A stretch of DNA of 64,000 nt. It comes from CAZMBI01 sp964564675 (GTDB lineage: Bacteria; Pseudomonadota; Alphaproteobacteria; Rickettsiales; UBA3002). This document shows positions 1 through 10,263 of the stretch, piece by piece (the first letter of the stretch is position 1; each line of letters begins with the position of its first letter). The DNA is taken from NCBI GenBank assembly GCA_964564675.1, contig CAZMBI010000002.1:62001-126000 (forward strand), read 5' to 3'. The notes beneath the pieces are model-generated. The model saw only the letters and a program-made list of their open reading frames with translations, searched no databases and was not told the origin of the DNA. The position numbers and the translations under genes are program-made.

Positions 1-1434
<1,434 letters not shown>

Positions 1435-1540
1435 GCCGCCCGTCTGTGCGAGCCCCTTTTTATCGCGACTGCCGGGCTCAGGCGCAGCGCGTGCGGCGGG
1501 GCGGGCGCATGACGCGGTACAGCGGGAGAGGATATGCATC

Positions 1541-2110
1541 ATGGGCAAGTCAGCTGCCATGCCCGAGCGCACCTGCATCGTTAGCGGCGAAATGCTTGGC
1601 AAGGAAGCGTTGCTGCGCTTTGTGGTCGGTCCGGATGATACCATTGTGCCCGATGTGGCCGGCAAGCTGCCCGGTCGCGGCCTGTGGGTGATGTGCCGTC
1701 GCCCGGTTCTCGAGCAGGCGATCAAGAAAAACGCCTTTCGCCGGGCGGCGCGCCGAGCGGTGACGGTGCCGCCCGGGCTGCCGGCGCAGACCGAATCGCT
1801 GCTGGCCGAGCGGGCGGTGCAGTCGCTGGCCATGGCGCGTAAGGCTGGTCAGGCGGTTGCCGGGTTTGAGAAAGTCAGGGCGGCGCTGATGGCCGATCAG
1901 GTGGTGGCGGTGATCCACGCCTTGGATGTGGCCCCGGACAGTGCGCGCAAATTATTGATTGATAAAGCGATTCCGCTGCACTATATGTCAAGGGATATAC
2001 TGGCCCCGGTAATGGGGCGGGATAATCTGGCGCATATCGCCCTGCTGCGTGGGGCGGCGGGTGAGAATTCCGGCACACAATGGCAGCGTTTTTCTGGATT
2101 TATCACATAA
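1541..2110 (+). CDS. ylxR: YlxR-L7Ae fusion, RNA-binding protein (DUF448)
   Basis: This is a small RNA-binding protein of 189 residues. The N-terminal half is a YlxR (DUF448) domain with the family's PERTCIVSGE start and a GRGLWV segment. The C-terminal half resembles an L7Ae/L30e-type RNA-binding fold (residues about 95-170: ARKAGQAVAGFEKV, then an alternating beta/alpha pattern). This two-domain form is common in Alphaproteobacteria, between nusA and infB. The frame is open further upstream, but the ATG at 1541 is preferred because a purine-rich GGGAGAGG lies about 10 bases upstream and the product then begins at the expected YlxR N-terminus. The exact cellular role is not settled in the family; a nucleoid- or ribosome-associated regulatory role has been proposed. 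Confidence 0.9.
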   Translation: MGKSAAMPERTCIVSGEMLGKEALLRFVVGPDDTIVPDVAGKLPGRGLWVMCRRPVLEQAIKKNAFRRAARRAVTVPPGLPAQTESLLAERAVQSLAMARKAGQAVAGFEKVRAALMADQVVAVIHALDVAPDSARKLLIDKAIPLHYMSRDILAPVMGRDNLAHIALLRGAAGENSGTQWQRFSGFIT

Positions 2111-2152
2111 ACTGCGTTATGAACGGCCACTTGAAACATGTTAAAACACCCT

Positions 2153-4675
2153 ATGAGCGATTCTGACGATAACGATAAAGGCGATGTGCGCCAGGCCGAG
2201 CGGCCCAAAACCCTGTCACTCACCAAGACTGTGGAAGGCGGCAAGGTGCGCCAAAACTTTCAGCGCGGCCGGTCGAAAACGGTGACGGTGGAAGTGAAGA
2301 AAACCCGAACCTTCGCGCGTCAGGGCAACGCCGGTAACATGGTTGAGGTTAACCGCCAGGCGCAAAAGCGCGACGGGCGGTTTTTAACCAACGACGAGCG
2401 TGAAGCTCGCCTGCGCGCGCTGAAAGAAGCCGAAACCAACGAGATGTCCTCCCTACCGTCGCGTCCGTCCGCACGCAAGCGCGAAGACGAGGGGGAGGAA
2501 AGCAAGCCCGAACAGGCTGGCGAGCAGGGCCAAGACGTCTCCATGCCGCTGGATGATATGGCCGCGCGCAATCTGGAGATTATCCGCCAGGACAAACAAG
2601 AAACCAAGCCGCTGCAAGAGAAAAAACCGGGAGCCAAAGAAGGCCCGGCGCCCAGCCCGACGCCGACGATCGCCAAGAAAACCCGTAGCGAGGAAGAAAG
2701 CGCCGCCGATAAGAAAAACAAGAAGATCCGCCTAAAAGACGGCGATAACCGCCGTTCCAGCCGCAAACTGACGGTGGTGCAGGCGCTGGGTATGGACGAG
2801 GAGCGCACGCGCAGCCTGGCCTCGATCAAGCGCCAGCGTGCCAAGAGCAACCGTTCGGAAAGCGCCGGACCGCAGGAGAAAATCGCCCGCGAGGTCATTA
2901 TTCCGGAAATGATCACCGTGCAGGAACTCGCCAATCGTATGACCGAGCGCGGGGTGGACGTGGTCAAGGAACTGATGAAAATGGGCACGCTGGCCACCGC
3001 CACGCAGGCCATCGATGCCGATACGGCGGAAATTATCGTCTCGGAATTCGGCCATAAGCCCAAACGCGTCAGCGAAGCCGATGTCGAAGATAAGCTGGTC
3101 CGCGAAGATGACAAGCCGGAACATCTGGCGCCGCGGCCGCCGGTGGTCACCGTGATGGGCCACGTTGATCACGGCAAAACCTCGCTGCTTGACGCCTTGC
3201 GCAAGTCGGACGTGGTGGCCGGAGAGACCGGCGGCATCACGCAGCATATCGGCGCCTATCAGATCGAAATGGAATCCGGCGGGCTGATCACCTTCCTCGA
3301 TACGCCCGGTCATGAGGCGTTCACCGCCATGCGCGCGCGCGGTACGAAAGTCACCGATATCGTGATTTTAGTGGTGGCCGCCGATGACGGCATTATGCCG
3401 CAAACCATCGAGGCGATTAACCATGCCAAATCGGCCGAGGTGCCGATTATCGTGGCCATCAATAAGGTGGATAAGCCCGAAGCCGATGTCGACAAGGTAA
3501 AAAACGCCCTGATGCAGCATGAGCTGGTGCCGGAGGATTTCGGCGGCGATGTCATGACGGTGCCGGTGTCGGCGCTGTCGGGCGCGGGTATTGAAGATTT
3601 AAAAGAGTCTATCTTGCTGCAGGCCGAAATGGCCGACTTTAAAGCCAATCCCGAGCGCGAGGCCTCCGGCAACGTGGTTGAGGCCAGGGTCGACAAGGGC
3701 CGCGGTACTGTCGCTACCTTCCTCGTTCGGCGCGGCACATTGCGCGTGGGCGATATTGTCGTCGCCGGCATGGCTTACGGCAAGGTTCGGGCGTTGTATG
3801 ACGACAAGGCTCGCAGCCTGGAAGAGGCGCTGCCGTCGCAACCGGTGGAGGTGCTGGGGCTGAACGAACCGCCGGCGGCGGGGGATGATTTCTCGGTGGT
3901 CGACAGCGAAAAAACCGCCCGCGATATCACCGAATACCGTCAGAAAAAGGAAAAAGAGCGGCTTAATCTGGTCTCGGCCAAATCGCTGGATGAATTATTC
4001 GCCACCTCCAAGGGCGATGTGCCGCAGGAACTGCCGTTGATCATCAAAGCCGACGTGCAGGGCTCCGCCGAGGCCATTGTCAGCGCGCTGGCCCGGTTTG
4101 ACGGCGAGGAAGTCAAGGTCAAAACTGTTCATCAGGCGGCCGGGGCGATCAACGAGTCGGATATTTCGCTGGCGCAGGCCACGGGCGCCATCGTCGCGGG
4201 CTTTAACGTGCGCGCCACGCCCAAAGCCAAAGAGCTGGCCGAGCGCGAAGGCGTGGAAATCCGCTATTACGCGATCATTTATGACCTGATCGACGATATC
4301 AAACAGGCGCTAAGCGGCATGCTGGCGCCCGATCTGCGCGAAAACCTGCTGGGCTATGCCGAAATCCGCGAAGTCTTTTCCATCAGCAAGGTTGGCAAGG
4401 TGGCCGGCTGTATCGTCACCGACGGCAGCATCAAGCGTGGGGCGAGGGTGCGTCTCCTGCGCGATAATATGGTGATTCACGAAGGCGCGCTGAAAACCCT
4501 GAAACGCTTTAAAGAAGAGGTCAAGGAAGTCAATAAAGGCTATGAATGCGGCATGGCTTTTGAGAGTTATGACGACATTAAAGAGGGGGACCAGATCGAA
4601 GCCTTTGAACTGCAGTCCGTCGCCCGCGAGGTGACGATGAATGCGCCGGTGGATAAGAAAACCGAAAGTGCCTGA
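2153..4675 (+). CDS. infB: Translation initiation factor IF-2
   Basis: IF-2 is the GTPase that brings initiator fMet-tRNA to the 30S subunit and promotes subunit joining. The protein is about 840 residues. It has a long charged, low-complexity N-terminal part (about 1-250), an IF2_N helix-rich module (about 255-310), a GTP-binding domain from about residue 330 with GHVDHGKT (G1), DTPGHEAF (G3) and NKVD (G4), and then the beta-barrel and C-terminal fMet-tRNA-binding domains. Two in-frame ATGs, at 2138 and 2153, could start it. I use 2153 because it gives the short Ser/Asp-rich N-terminus typical of alphaproteobacterial IF-2, but neither has a clear Shine-Dalgarno sequence. It lies 42 bases after ylxR and is probably cotranscribed with it. 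Confidence 0.96.
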   Translation: MSDSDDNDKGDVRQAERPKTLSLTKTVEGGKVRQNFQRGRSKTVTVEVKKTRTFARQGNAGNMVEVNRQAQKRDGRFLTNDEREARLRALKEAETNEMSSLPSRPSARKREDEGEESKPEQAGEQGQDVSMPLDDMAARNLEIIRQDKQETKPLQEKKPGAKEGPAPSPTPTIAKKTRSEEESAADKKNKKIRLKDGDNRRSSRKLTVVQALGMDEERTRSLASIKRQRAKSNRSESAGPQEKIAREVIIPEMITVQELANRMTERGVDVVKELMKMGTLATATQAIDADTAEIIVSEFGHKPKRVSEADVEDKLVREDDKPEHLAPRPPVVTVMGHVDHGKTSLLDALRKSDVVAGETGGITQHIGAYQIEMESGGLITFLDTPGHEAFTAMRARGTKVTDIVILVVAADDGIMPQTIEAINHAKSAEVPIIVAINKVDKPEADVDKVKNALMQHELVPEDFGGDVMTVPVSALSGAGIEDLKESILLQAEMADFKANPEREASGNVVEARVDKGRGTVATFLVRRGTLRVGDIVVAGMAYGKVRALYDDKARSLEEALPSQPVEVLGLNEPPAAGDDFSVVDSEKTARDITEYRQKKEKERLNLVSAKSLDELFATSKGDVPQELPLIIKADVQGSAEAIVSALARFDGEEVKVKTVHQAAGAINESDISLAQATGAIVAGFNVRATPKAKELAEREGVEIRYYAIIYDLIDDIKQALSGMLAPDLRENLLGYAEIREVFSISKVGKVAGCIVTDGSIKRGARVRLLRDNMVIHEGALKTLKRFKEEVKEVNKGYECGMAFESYDDIKEGDQIEAFELQSVAREVTMNAPVDKKTESA

Positions 4676-4706
4676 GGCGCGCAGCGGATGCGTGCGATTT
4701 TGGCCT

Positions 4707-4736
4707 TTGACGCGGCGCCATCTGCCGGGGTACAAT
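4707..4736 (+). promoter_or_regulatory. Promoter candidate for rbfA
   Basis: A sigma70-like pair is visible: TTGACG at 4707-4712 and TACAAT at 4731-4736, with an 18-bp spacer. It lies 10 bases before the rbfA start codon, so the transcript would have almost no leader. This is inferred from motif match only; read-through from infB would also express rbfA. Confidence 0.45.
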
Positions 4737-4746
4737 ACATTTAATA

Positions 4747-5151
4747 ATGCCACCACCTGCCACCGATGCTAAAAAAGCTCCCTCGCAGCGCCAGTTGCGG
4801 GTTGGCGAGGCGCTGCGACAGGCGCTGGCCGAAGTGTTCATGCGCAATGAAATTCACGATCCCGAGCTGGAACGCCATTCGATTACCGTTTCCGAAGTCC
4901 GCATCAGCCCCGATTTAAAAAATGCGACTGTGTATGTGACGCCGCTGGCCGGCGGCGAGAACGCACAGGCGATTATCGCGCACCTCAATACGGCGGCAGC
5001 GGAACTGCGGCGCACGGCGGCTCGGCGCATGGCGCTGAAATATTCGCCCAAACTCTATTTCAAACTGGACCGTTCGTTTGACACGGCGGGTCGTATCAAT
5101 GAACTGCTCAGCCATCCGGACGTGGCGCGTGACGTCGACAAGGACGGCTAG
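4747..5151 (+). CDS. rbfA: Ribosome-binding factor A
   Basis: RbfA binds the 30S subunit and helps mature the 5' end of 16S rRNA, especially during cold stress. The product is 134 residues, the usual size, with the single KH-like fold pattern: RVGEALRQALAEVF near the N-terminus, VSEVRISPDLKNATVYVTPL in the centre and RRMALKYSPKLYFKLDRSFD toward the end. It follows infB by 71 bases, as in most bacteria. The usual next genes (truB, rpsO, pnp) are not here; an unrelated membrane protein follows. A ten-base direct repeat, ggctaggccg, lies at and just after the stop codon. Confidence 0.95.
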   Translation: MPPPATDAKKAPSQRQLRVGEALRQALAEVFMRNEIHDPELERHSITVSEVRISPDLKNATVYVTPLAGGENAQAIIAHLNTAAAELRRTAARRMALKYSPKLYFKLDRSFDTAGRINELLSHPDVARDVDKDG

Positions 5152-5221
5152 GCCGTCGGGCTAGGCCGCCATACTGCCCGTCCGGAAATCGCCTCTGGGC
5201 GATGCCTCTGACGGGTTGTCA

Positions 5222-5250
5222 TTGCCTACGGGCGCGCAGCGGCGCATAAT
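5222..5250 (+). promoter_or_regulatory. Promoter candidate, possibly giving a leaderless transcript
   Basis: TTGCCT at 5222-5227 and CATAAT at 5245-5250 are separated by 17 bp. The ATG of the next gene (5257) is only 6 bases beyond the -10 hexamer, close to where transcription would start, and no Shine-Dalgarno sequence precedes it. A leaderless message is therefore the simplest reading, inferred from spacing only. Confidence 0.4.
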
Positions 5251-5256
5251 ACGGCC

Positions 5257-5664
5257 ATGGATTTTTATCTGCAGGTGTTCCTGGAGGCATTGCTCAATAC
5301 GCTTTCGCCGTTTTTCACCGAGGTGACGGCTGCCGCCATGCGCGCGTTCGGCGGTTATGAGCTGGCCTTTGCCGCGGCCGTTGCTGCGCTGGGCGGGATT
5401 GTGGCGGCGCTGCTGTTGTGGGCCCTCGGTCGCGGTCTGTATTATGCCGGGCAGCATCCCAAAATCGCTTTCAAACCAGAGCGCTATGACCGCTTGTATC
5501 AGGATGTCCACCGCTACGGCGTGTGGCTGTTGCTGCTGGCCTGGCTGCCGATCGGTTTTGCGATGGTGATTGCGGCCGGTTTGTTTCATATTCCGCTGCG
5601 GATCGCCATGCCGCTGTTGATGGTGGGCATGGGTGTTCATTATACTGTACTGTTGGTGCTGTGA
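5257..5664 (+). CDS. Small YqaA/DedA-like integral membrane protein
   Basis: A 135-residue protein dominated by three or four hydrophobic segments (about residues 30-58, 86-107 and 110-135). The layout, a reentrant-looking N-terminal segment, a glycine-rich helix, an amphipathic loop (FKPERYDRLYQDVHRYG), then LLLAWLPIGFAMVIAAGLFHIPL, resembles the SNARE-associated/DedA superfamily, in particular the short YqaA branch. Members are thought to act in membrane lipid handling, but the substrate of this one is unknown. It stands alone between rbfA and a sterol-desaturase-like gene. I am confident of the membrane topology and only moderately confident of the family. Confidence 0.6.
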   Translation: MDFYLQVFLEALLNTLSPFFTEVTAAAMRAFGGYELAFAAAVAALGGIVAALLLWALGRGLYYAGQHPKIAFKPERYDRLYQDVHRYGVWLLLLAWLPIGFAMVIAAGLFHIPLRIAMPLLMVGMGVHYTVLLVL

Positions 5665-5690
5665 GTCCGGCGGCGTGCGCATGCCAAGCA

Positions 5691-5705
5691 TTAACAATCC
5701 ATTAA
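5691..5705. promoter_or_regulatory. CtrA-type binding site
   Basis: TTAA-CAATCCA-TTAA followed by C is an exact match to the alphaproteobacterial CtrA consensus TTAA-N7-TTAA. It lies 70 bases upstream of the chosen start of the fatty-acid-hydroxylase-like gene at 5776. CtrA is the cell-cycle response regulator of this class. Control of the neighbouring gene is inferred. Confidence 0.5.
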
Positions 5706-5775
5706 CAAATGCGCGTTGCAGCAAACCGGCTTTTATGCTACGGCACTGTGCTGCCACGAAAATGACCGGAACGCC

Positions 5776-6858
5776 ATGATTGAAGACTACGTCAAAGACT
5801 TGCTAGCCAACCTGCCGATGCTGTATGAAGCGGCCGCCGCTGCCAAGCGCTTCATGGTCGGCATGGCCGACCCGCTGGTGAATCAGCTCAATGTGCAGGA
5901 CCGGCTGGCCTTTCCGCATTGGATCGCCGCATTGTTGCTGGCCTATCTGTGCTATTACTATCAAAACCCGCAGGAAAAGGGGCGATGGCGCGGTTTCATC
6001 CAGTTCCTGCAATTGAAAGAGGTGTATTGGCATCCCTCGGCGCGGGCGGATTACCGCTATTTGTTTGTGCGTTATGGTGTGCAGGCGGCGATTGTGACGC
6101 CGCTGGTGCTGTCCGGCGTGCTGGTGATGATGGCGGTGAATGAAGGGCTGATTCAGCTCTTCGGCACGCGCCCGGCCATAGACGTGGGGACCGGTATGGT
6201 CATTGCCTATGCCTTGTTGTCGCTGCTGTTTATCGACCTGGCGCGCTACTGGTCGCACCGCCTGCACCATATGATCCCGGTGTTGTGGGAAATTCATAAA
6301 ACCCATCACTCGGCGGAAGTGCTGATGCCGATTACGGCGCGGCGGATTCACCCGGTGGAAACCTTTCTCATGAACAGCCTGATCGCGATCAGCTACGGCG
6401 CGATGAGCGGCGTGGTGCTGTATTGGTGCGGCTCGGGCATCACGCATGAACAGCTGATTGGCATGAACGGGTTTCTGATTGCGCTTAATGCCGTCGGCGG
6501 CAATCTGCGCCACAGCCATATCTGGCTGTCGTTCGGGCGCTGGGTGGAACATATTATCTCCAGTCCGGCCCAGCACCAGATTCATCACAGCGTGGATCCC
6601 AAGCATTACAACCGTAACTATGCGACGTTCTTTTCTTTGTGGGACTGGGTGTTCGGCACATTATATATCACTAGCCCCAAACCCGAGCGGCTGCAGTTCG
6701 GCATCGTCGGCGAAGACAGTCAGGCCTATCGCAGCGTCTATGCCCTGCTGACGCTGCCGTTGCAGCGCATCGCCTGGCGCGTGCGTGGCGGCAAACGCCT
6801 GTTTAAGCCTTACGCCAAGCGAAACTATGCGGCCACGGCCAATGCCGGTACGGCCTGA
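5776..6858 (+). CDS. Sterol desaturase / fatty acid hydroxylase family membrane protein
   Basis: A 360-residue integral membrane protein of the di-iron fatty acid hydroxylase superfamily. The three histidine clusters that bind the two irons are present: WSHRLHH and HKTHHS in the central part and QHQIHHS about 90 residues later, with hydrophobic membrane segments before and between them. Members hydroxylate or desaturate lipids, sterols or carotenoids; the substrate cannot be told here. I place the start at the ATG at 5776 (MIEDYVKDLL), because the upstream extension is of unlike composition and covers a CtrA-type box. A repeat-rich spacer follows, so it is probably monocistronic. Confidence 0.85.
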   Translation: MIEDYVKDLLANLPMLYEAAAAAKRFMVGMADPLVNQLNVQDRLAFPHWIAALLLAYLCYYYQNPQEKGRWRGFIQFLQLKEVYWHPSARADYRYLFVRYGVQAAIVTPLVLSGVLVMMAVNEGLIQLFGTRPAIDVGTGMVIAYALLSLLFIDLARYWSHRLHHMIPVLWEIHKTHHSAEVLMPITARRIHPVETFLMNSLIAISYGAMSGVVLYWCGSGITHEQLIGMNGFLIALNAVGGNLRHSHIWLSFGRWVEHIISSPAQHQIHHSVDPKHYNRNYATFFSLWDWVFGTLYITSPKPERLQFGIVGEDSQAYRSVYALLTLPLQRIAWRVRGGKRLFKPYAKRNYAATANAGTA

Positions 6859-6912
6859 GCGATCCTCGCGTCTTTTGATAGGTTTCGCCTGACGCTCGGG
6901 ATGACAAATAAT

Positions 6913-7023
6913 GTCATTGCGAGCGAACGGTAGTGAGCGCGGCAATCCAGCCAGTCGGGGCGGCCTGGCGCAAGCGGTGAGGTTCCATGGATTGCGTCGT
7001 CGCCTGCGGCGCCTCGCAATGAC
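6913..7023. repeat. Dispersed palindromic element, copy 1
   Basis: Ends are inverted (GTCATTGCGAG at the left, CTCGCAATGAC at the right) and the interior carries GGCAATCC and GGATTGC as a second inverted pair. A related copy is at 59819-59914. The size of about 110 bp, the terminal inverted repeats and the absence of an ORF suit a non-autonomous repeat. Confidence 0.7.
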
Positions 7024-7062
7024 AGGACGCTTATTGCAAGCGGCGACGCTCGGGATGACAAA

Positions 7063-7162
7063 NNNNNNNNNNNNNNNNNNNNNNNNNNNNNNNNNNNNNN
7101 NNNNNNNNNNNNNNNNNNNNNNNNNNNNNNNNNNNNNNNNNNNNNNNNNNNNNNNNNNNNNN
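7063..7162. other. Assembly gap of exactly 100 N
   Basis: One hundred N are flanked by the same 55-base sequence on both sides (7008-7062 and 7163-7217). The true content and length are unknown. Identical 55-mers at both contig ends are what a de Bruijn assembler run with k=55 would leave when a scaffolder joins two overlapping contigs. Confidence 0.95.
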
Positions 7163-7277
7163 GGCGCCTCGCAATGACAGGACGCTTATTGCAAGCGGCG
7201 ACGCTCGGGATGACAAAAAACGTCACATCCCGGAAGACCGAAAGGCCTGCGGGGAATCTTATCCTAAGTAAATATTG

Positions 7278-10181
7278 TCAGGCGGCTTTGACGTTTTTGC
7301 TTTTAGCGGATGATTTCCTGCCCGCGCCGCCGCGCGCCTTGTGCGCTTTGAGCATGGGCGCCAGATATTTGCCAGTAATGCTCTTGCGATCGGCCGCCAC
7401 GGCTTCCGGCGTGCCCAGCGAGACGATTTTGCCTCCCTTATTGCCGCCGCCGGGGCCGATATCGATGATGTGATCGGCGGTTTTGATAACATCGAGGTTA
7501 TGCTCGATGACCACGATCGAATTGCCGGCATCGACCAGCGCATGCAGCACATCGAGCAGTTTGCGGATATCTTCGGTATGCAGGCCGGTGGTCGGCTCAT
7601 CGAGAATATACAGCGTTTTACCGGTGGCGCGCTTGGACAGTTCCTTGGCCAGCTTGATTCGCTGCGCCTCGCCGCCGGACAGGGTGGTGGCGGATTGGCC
7701 GAGGCGGATATAGCCCAGCCCGACTTCGTCGAGCGCTTTCATTTTTTCGCGGATGGCCGGGTGCGAATCGAAAAAGTGCACGGCCTCCTCCACCGTCATA
7801 TCGAGCACATCGGCAATCGATTTGTCCTTGTATTTAACTTCGAGCGTCTCCCGGTTATAGCGCTTGCCCTTGCAATGATCGCAGGTCACGAACACGTCGG
7901 GCAGAAAGTGCATCTCAATTTTAATCACGCCGTCACCCTGACAGGCTTCGCAGCGCCCGCCTTTGACGTTAAAGGAAAAACGTCCCGGTTTATAGCCGCG
8001 CGCTTTCGATTCGGGCAGGCCCGCAAACCAGTCGCGAATGGGGCTGAAGCCGCCGGTATAGGTCGCCGGGTTCGAGCGTGGCGTGCGACCGATGGGGGAC
8101 TGGTCGATTTCGATGATTTTATCGATATGCTCAAGCCCGCGGATCATTTTATGCGCGCCAGGGATCGCCTTGCTGCCATGCAGGCGTTTGGTGATGGCCT
8201 TAAACAGCGTATCGATGACCAGCGACGATTTGCCGCCGCCGGACACACCGGTCACGCAGGTGAACAGGCCGAGCGGAATCTCGACATCAATGTCCTGCAG
8301 ATTATTGGCACTAGCGCCTTCGATCCGGATTTTTTTGTGTTTATAGCCCCGGCGGCGCTCGGCGGGCACGGGAATGGCGCGCTGGCCGCTTAGATAGTCG
8401 CCGGTGATGCTTTCCGGATGTTCGGCGACTTCATCGGGTGTGCCTTCGGCGACCACCTTGCCGCCATGCACGCCGGCGCCCGGCCCCATATCGATCAGAT
8501 GATCGGCGTGGCGCATGGTATCTTCATCATGCTCGACGACGATAACGGTATTGCCCAGATCGCGCAGATGGGCGAGGGTGTCCAGTAACCGCTCATTATC
8601 GCACTGGTGCAGGCCGATGGAAGGCTCATCGAGCACGTACAGCACCCCGGCCAGACCCGAGCCGATCTGGCTGGCCAGCCGGATACGCTGCGATTCGCCG
8701 CCCGATAGCGTGCCCGATTCACGCGCCAGCGTCAGATAGTCGAGCCCGACATTCTGCAGAAAGCCCAGCCGCTCGCGAATTTCCTTCAGGATTTTTTCGG
8801 CGATTTGCCGGTGCTGCTTGCTGAGTGTTTTCTCCAGCCCGGCGAACCAGTCCACCGCTTCATCGATGGAAAACTCGCACACTTCGCCGATATGCTTACC
8901 CCCCACCTTCACGCACAGCGCCTCCGGCTTGAGGCGGTAGCCCTGACACGCCTCGCAATGGGTGACATTCTGGAACTTGGCGAGCTCCTCGCGCACCCAG
9001 GCCGAGTCGGTCTCGCGAAAGCGGCGCATCAGATTGGAGATGACGCCTTCGAACGGTTTGTTGCTGACAAAGCTGCGCATGCCGTCGTGATAGGGGATTT
9101 TCACCGGCTCCTCACCGCTGCCATACAGGATTATCTCCTGCACGCGCGCCGACAGGTCGGCAAACGGCACCTGCAGCGAGAATTTATAATGTTTGGCCAG
9201 CCCTTCGAGCGTCTGAATATAATATTTCGACTGCATATGCTCCCACGGCGCGATGGCGCCTTCCACCAGCGTTTTGGCGGGATCGGGCACGGCCAGATCG
9301 CGATCGAAAAACATGTTGGTGCCCAGCCCGTCGCAAGCGGGACAGGCGCCAAACGGCGAATTGAACGAAAACAGCCGCGGCTCGATTTCCTCGAGCGTGA
9401 AGCCCGATTCCGGGCAGGCGAATTTGGCGGAGAAGGTAAGAATGGATGCTGTTTTATTTTCAGCCCCGAGTATTTCCACATGCAACAGGCCGTCGGAAAT
9501 ATTCAGCGCGGTTTCGATGGAATCAGCCAGGCGGTTGCCTAAATCGGGCGAGATTTTGATGCGATCGACCACGACTTCGATATCGTGCTTTTTCTTTTTA
9601 TCCAGCGTGGGTAGTGCGTCCATCTCATGCAGCTGGCCGTCGATTTTTACCCGCGTAAAGCCCCGCTTTTGCAGGTCTTTCAGTTCTTTTCTGTGTTCGC
9701 CCTTCTGGCCGCGCACAAAAGGCGCCAGCAGCATCAGCTTGGTGCCCTCGGGCTGTTGCATGATGGCATCGACCATCTGGGTGACGGTCTGGCTTTCAAT
9801 CGGTTTGCCGGTGGCGGGTGAGTAGGGGATGCCGATGCGGGCATACAGCAGGCGCAGATAGTCATAAATCTCGGTGACCGTGCCCACGGTGGAGCGCGGG
9901 TTTTTGGAGGTCGTTTTCTGGTCGATGGCAATGGCCGGAGACAGGCCTTCTATCGCCTCCACGTCCGGCTTGTCCTGAATATTAAGGAACTGCCGCGCAT
10001 AGGCCGACAGCGACTCGACATAGCGCCGCTGCCCCTCGGCGTAGATCGTGTCAAACGCCAGCGATGATTTGCCCGAACCCGACAGGCCGGTGATCACCAC
10101 CAGCTTATTCTTTGGAATATCGACCGAGACGTTTTGTAGATTATGCGCCTTGGCGCCGCGAACCGAGATCACATCCTGCAT
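7278..10181 (-). CDS. uvrA: Excinuclease ABC subunit A
   Basis: UvrA is the damage-sensing ATPase of nucleotide excision repair and loads UvrB onto lesions. The 967-residue product has two ABC-type ATPase modules. Walker A motifs are GLSGSGKSS near residue 35 and GVSGGGKSS near residue 650, and both LSGGESQRIRLA and LSGGEAQRIKLA signatures are present. Zinc-binding clusters are visible (CEACQGYRL, and CEACQGDG with a later CDHCKGKRY). The length is normal, with a short basic Lys/Ala-rich tail of about 20 residues. It is transcribed toward the repeat spacer and seems to stand alone. I saw no convincing LexA box upstream. Confidence 0.98.
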   Translation of the reverse strand: MQDVISVRGAKAHNLQNVSVDIPKNKLVVITGLSGSGKSSLAFDTIYAEGQRRYVESLSAYARQFLNIQDKPDVEAIEGLSPAIAIDQKTTSKNPRSTVGTVTEIYDYLRLLYARIGIPYSPATGKPIESQTVTQMVDAIMQQPEGTKLMLLAPFVRGQKGEHRKELKDLQKRGFTRVKIDGQLHEMDALPTLDKKKKHDIEVVVDRIKISPDLGNRLADSIETALNISDGLLHVEILGAENKTASILTFSAKFACPESGFTLEEIEPRLFSFNSPFGACPACDGLGTNMFFDRDLAVPDPAKTLVEGAIAPWEHMQSKYYIQTLEGLAKHYKFSLQVPFADLSARVQEIILYGSGEEPVKIPYHDGMRSFVSNKPFEGVISNLMRRFRETDSAWVREELAKFQNVTHCEACQGYRLKPEALCVKVGGKHIGEVCEFSIDEAVDWFAGLEKTLSKQHRQIAEKILKEIRERLGFLQNVGLDYLTLARESGTLSGGESQRIRLASQIGSGLAGVLYVLDEPSIGLHQCDNERLLDTLAHLRDLGNTVIVVEHDEDTMRHADHLIDMGPGAGVHGGKVVAEGTPDEVAEHPESITGDYLSGQRAIPVPAERRRGYKHKKIRIEGASANNLQDIDVEIPLGLFTCVTGVSGGGKSSLVIDTLFKAITKRLHGSKAIPGAHKMIRGLEHIDKIIEIDQSPIGRTPRSNPATYTGGFSPIRDWFAGLPESKARGYKPGRFSFNVKGGRCEACQGDGVIKIEMHFLPDVFVTCDHCKGKRYNRETLEVKYKDKSIADVLDMTVEEAVHFFDSHPAIREKMKALDEVGLGYIRLGQSATTLSGGEAQRIKLAKELSKRATGKTLYILDEPTTGLHTEDIRKLLDVLHALVDAGNSIVVIEHNLDVIKTADHIIDIGPGGGNKGGKIVSLGTPEAVAADRKSITGKYLAPMLKAHKARGGAGRKSSAKSKNVKAA

Positions 10182-10263
10182 AGCTGCACCTGTTTATATC
10201 AAACGGGTAGTGTTAACGCATTGGTTAGAGAAATTCCAGAGAGAATCGTGGGGTGGGTGTGAT

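Larger units (their letters stand above)
6891..7217. repeat. Compound intergenic repeat tract interrupted by an assembly gap
   Basis: The spacer between the hydroxylase gene and uvrA contains no gene. The 18-mer GACGCTCGGGATGACAAA occurs three times, at 6891-6908, 7045-7062 and 7200-7217. Between the first two lies a palindromic element (6913-7023) that begins GTCATTGCGAG and ends CTCGCAATGAC. A second low-complexity segment (7208-7262) rich in CCGG and CCGCAGG follows toward uvrA. These look like the GTCATTGCGAG-type dispersed palindromes common in several bacterial genomes, probably arranged as a tandem array of about 154 bp here. Confidence 0.75.

Noticed and set aside
7174..7473. 99-residue plus-strand frame after the gap
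   Set aside because: It is antisense to the 3' end of uvrA and begins in repeat sequence; no independent coding evidence.
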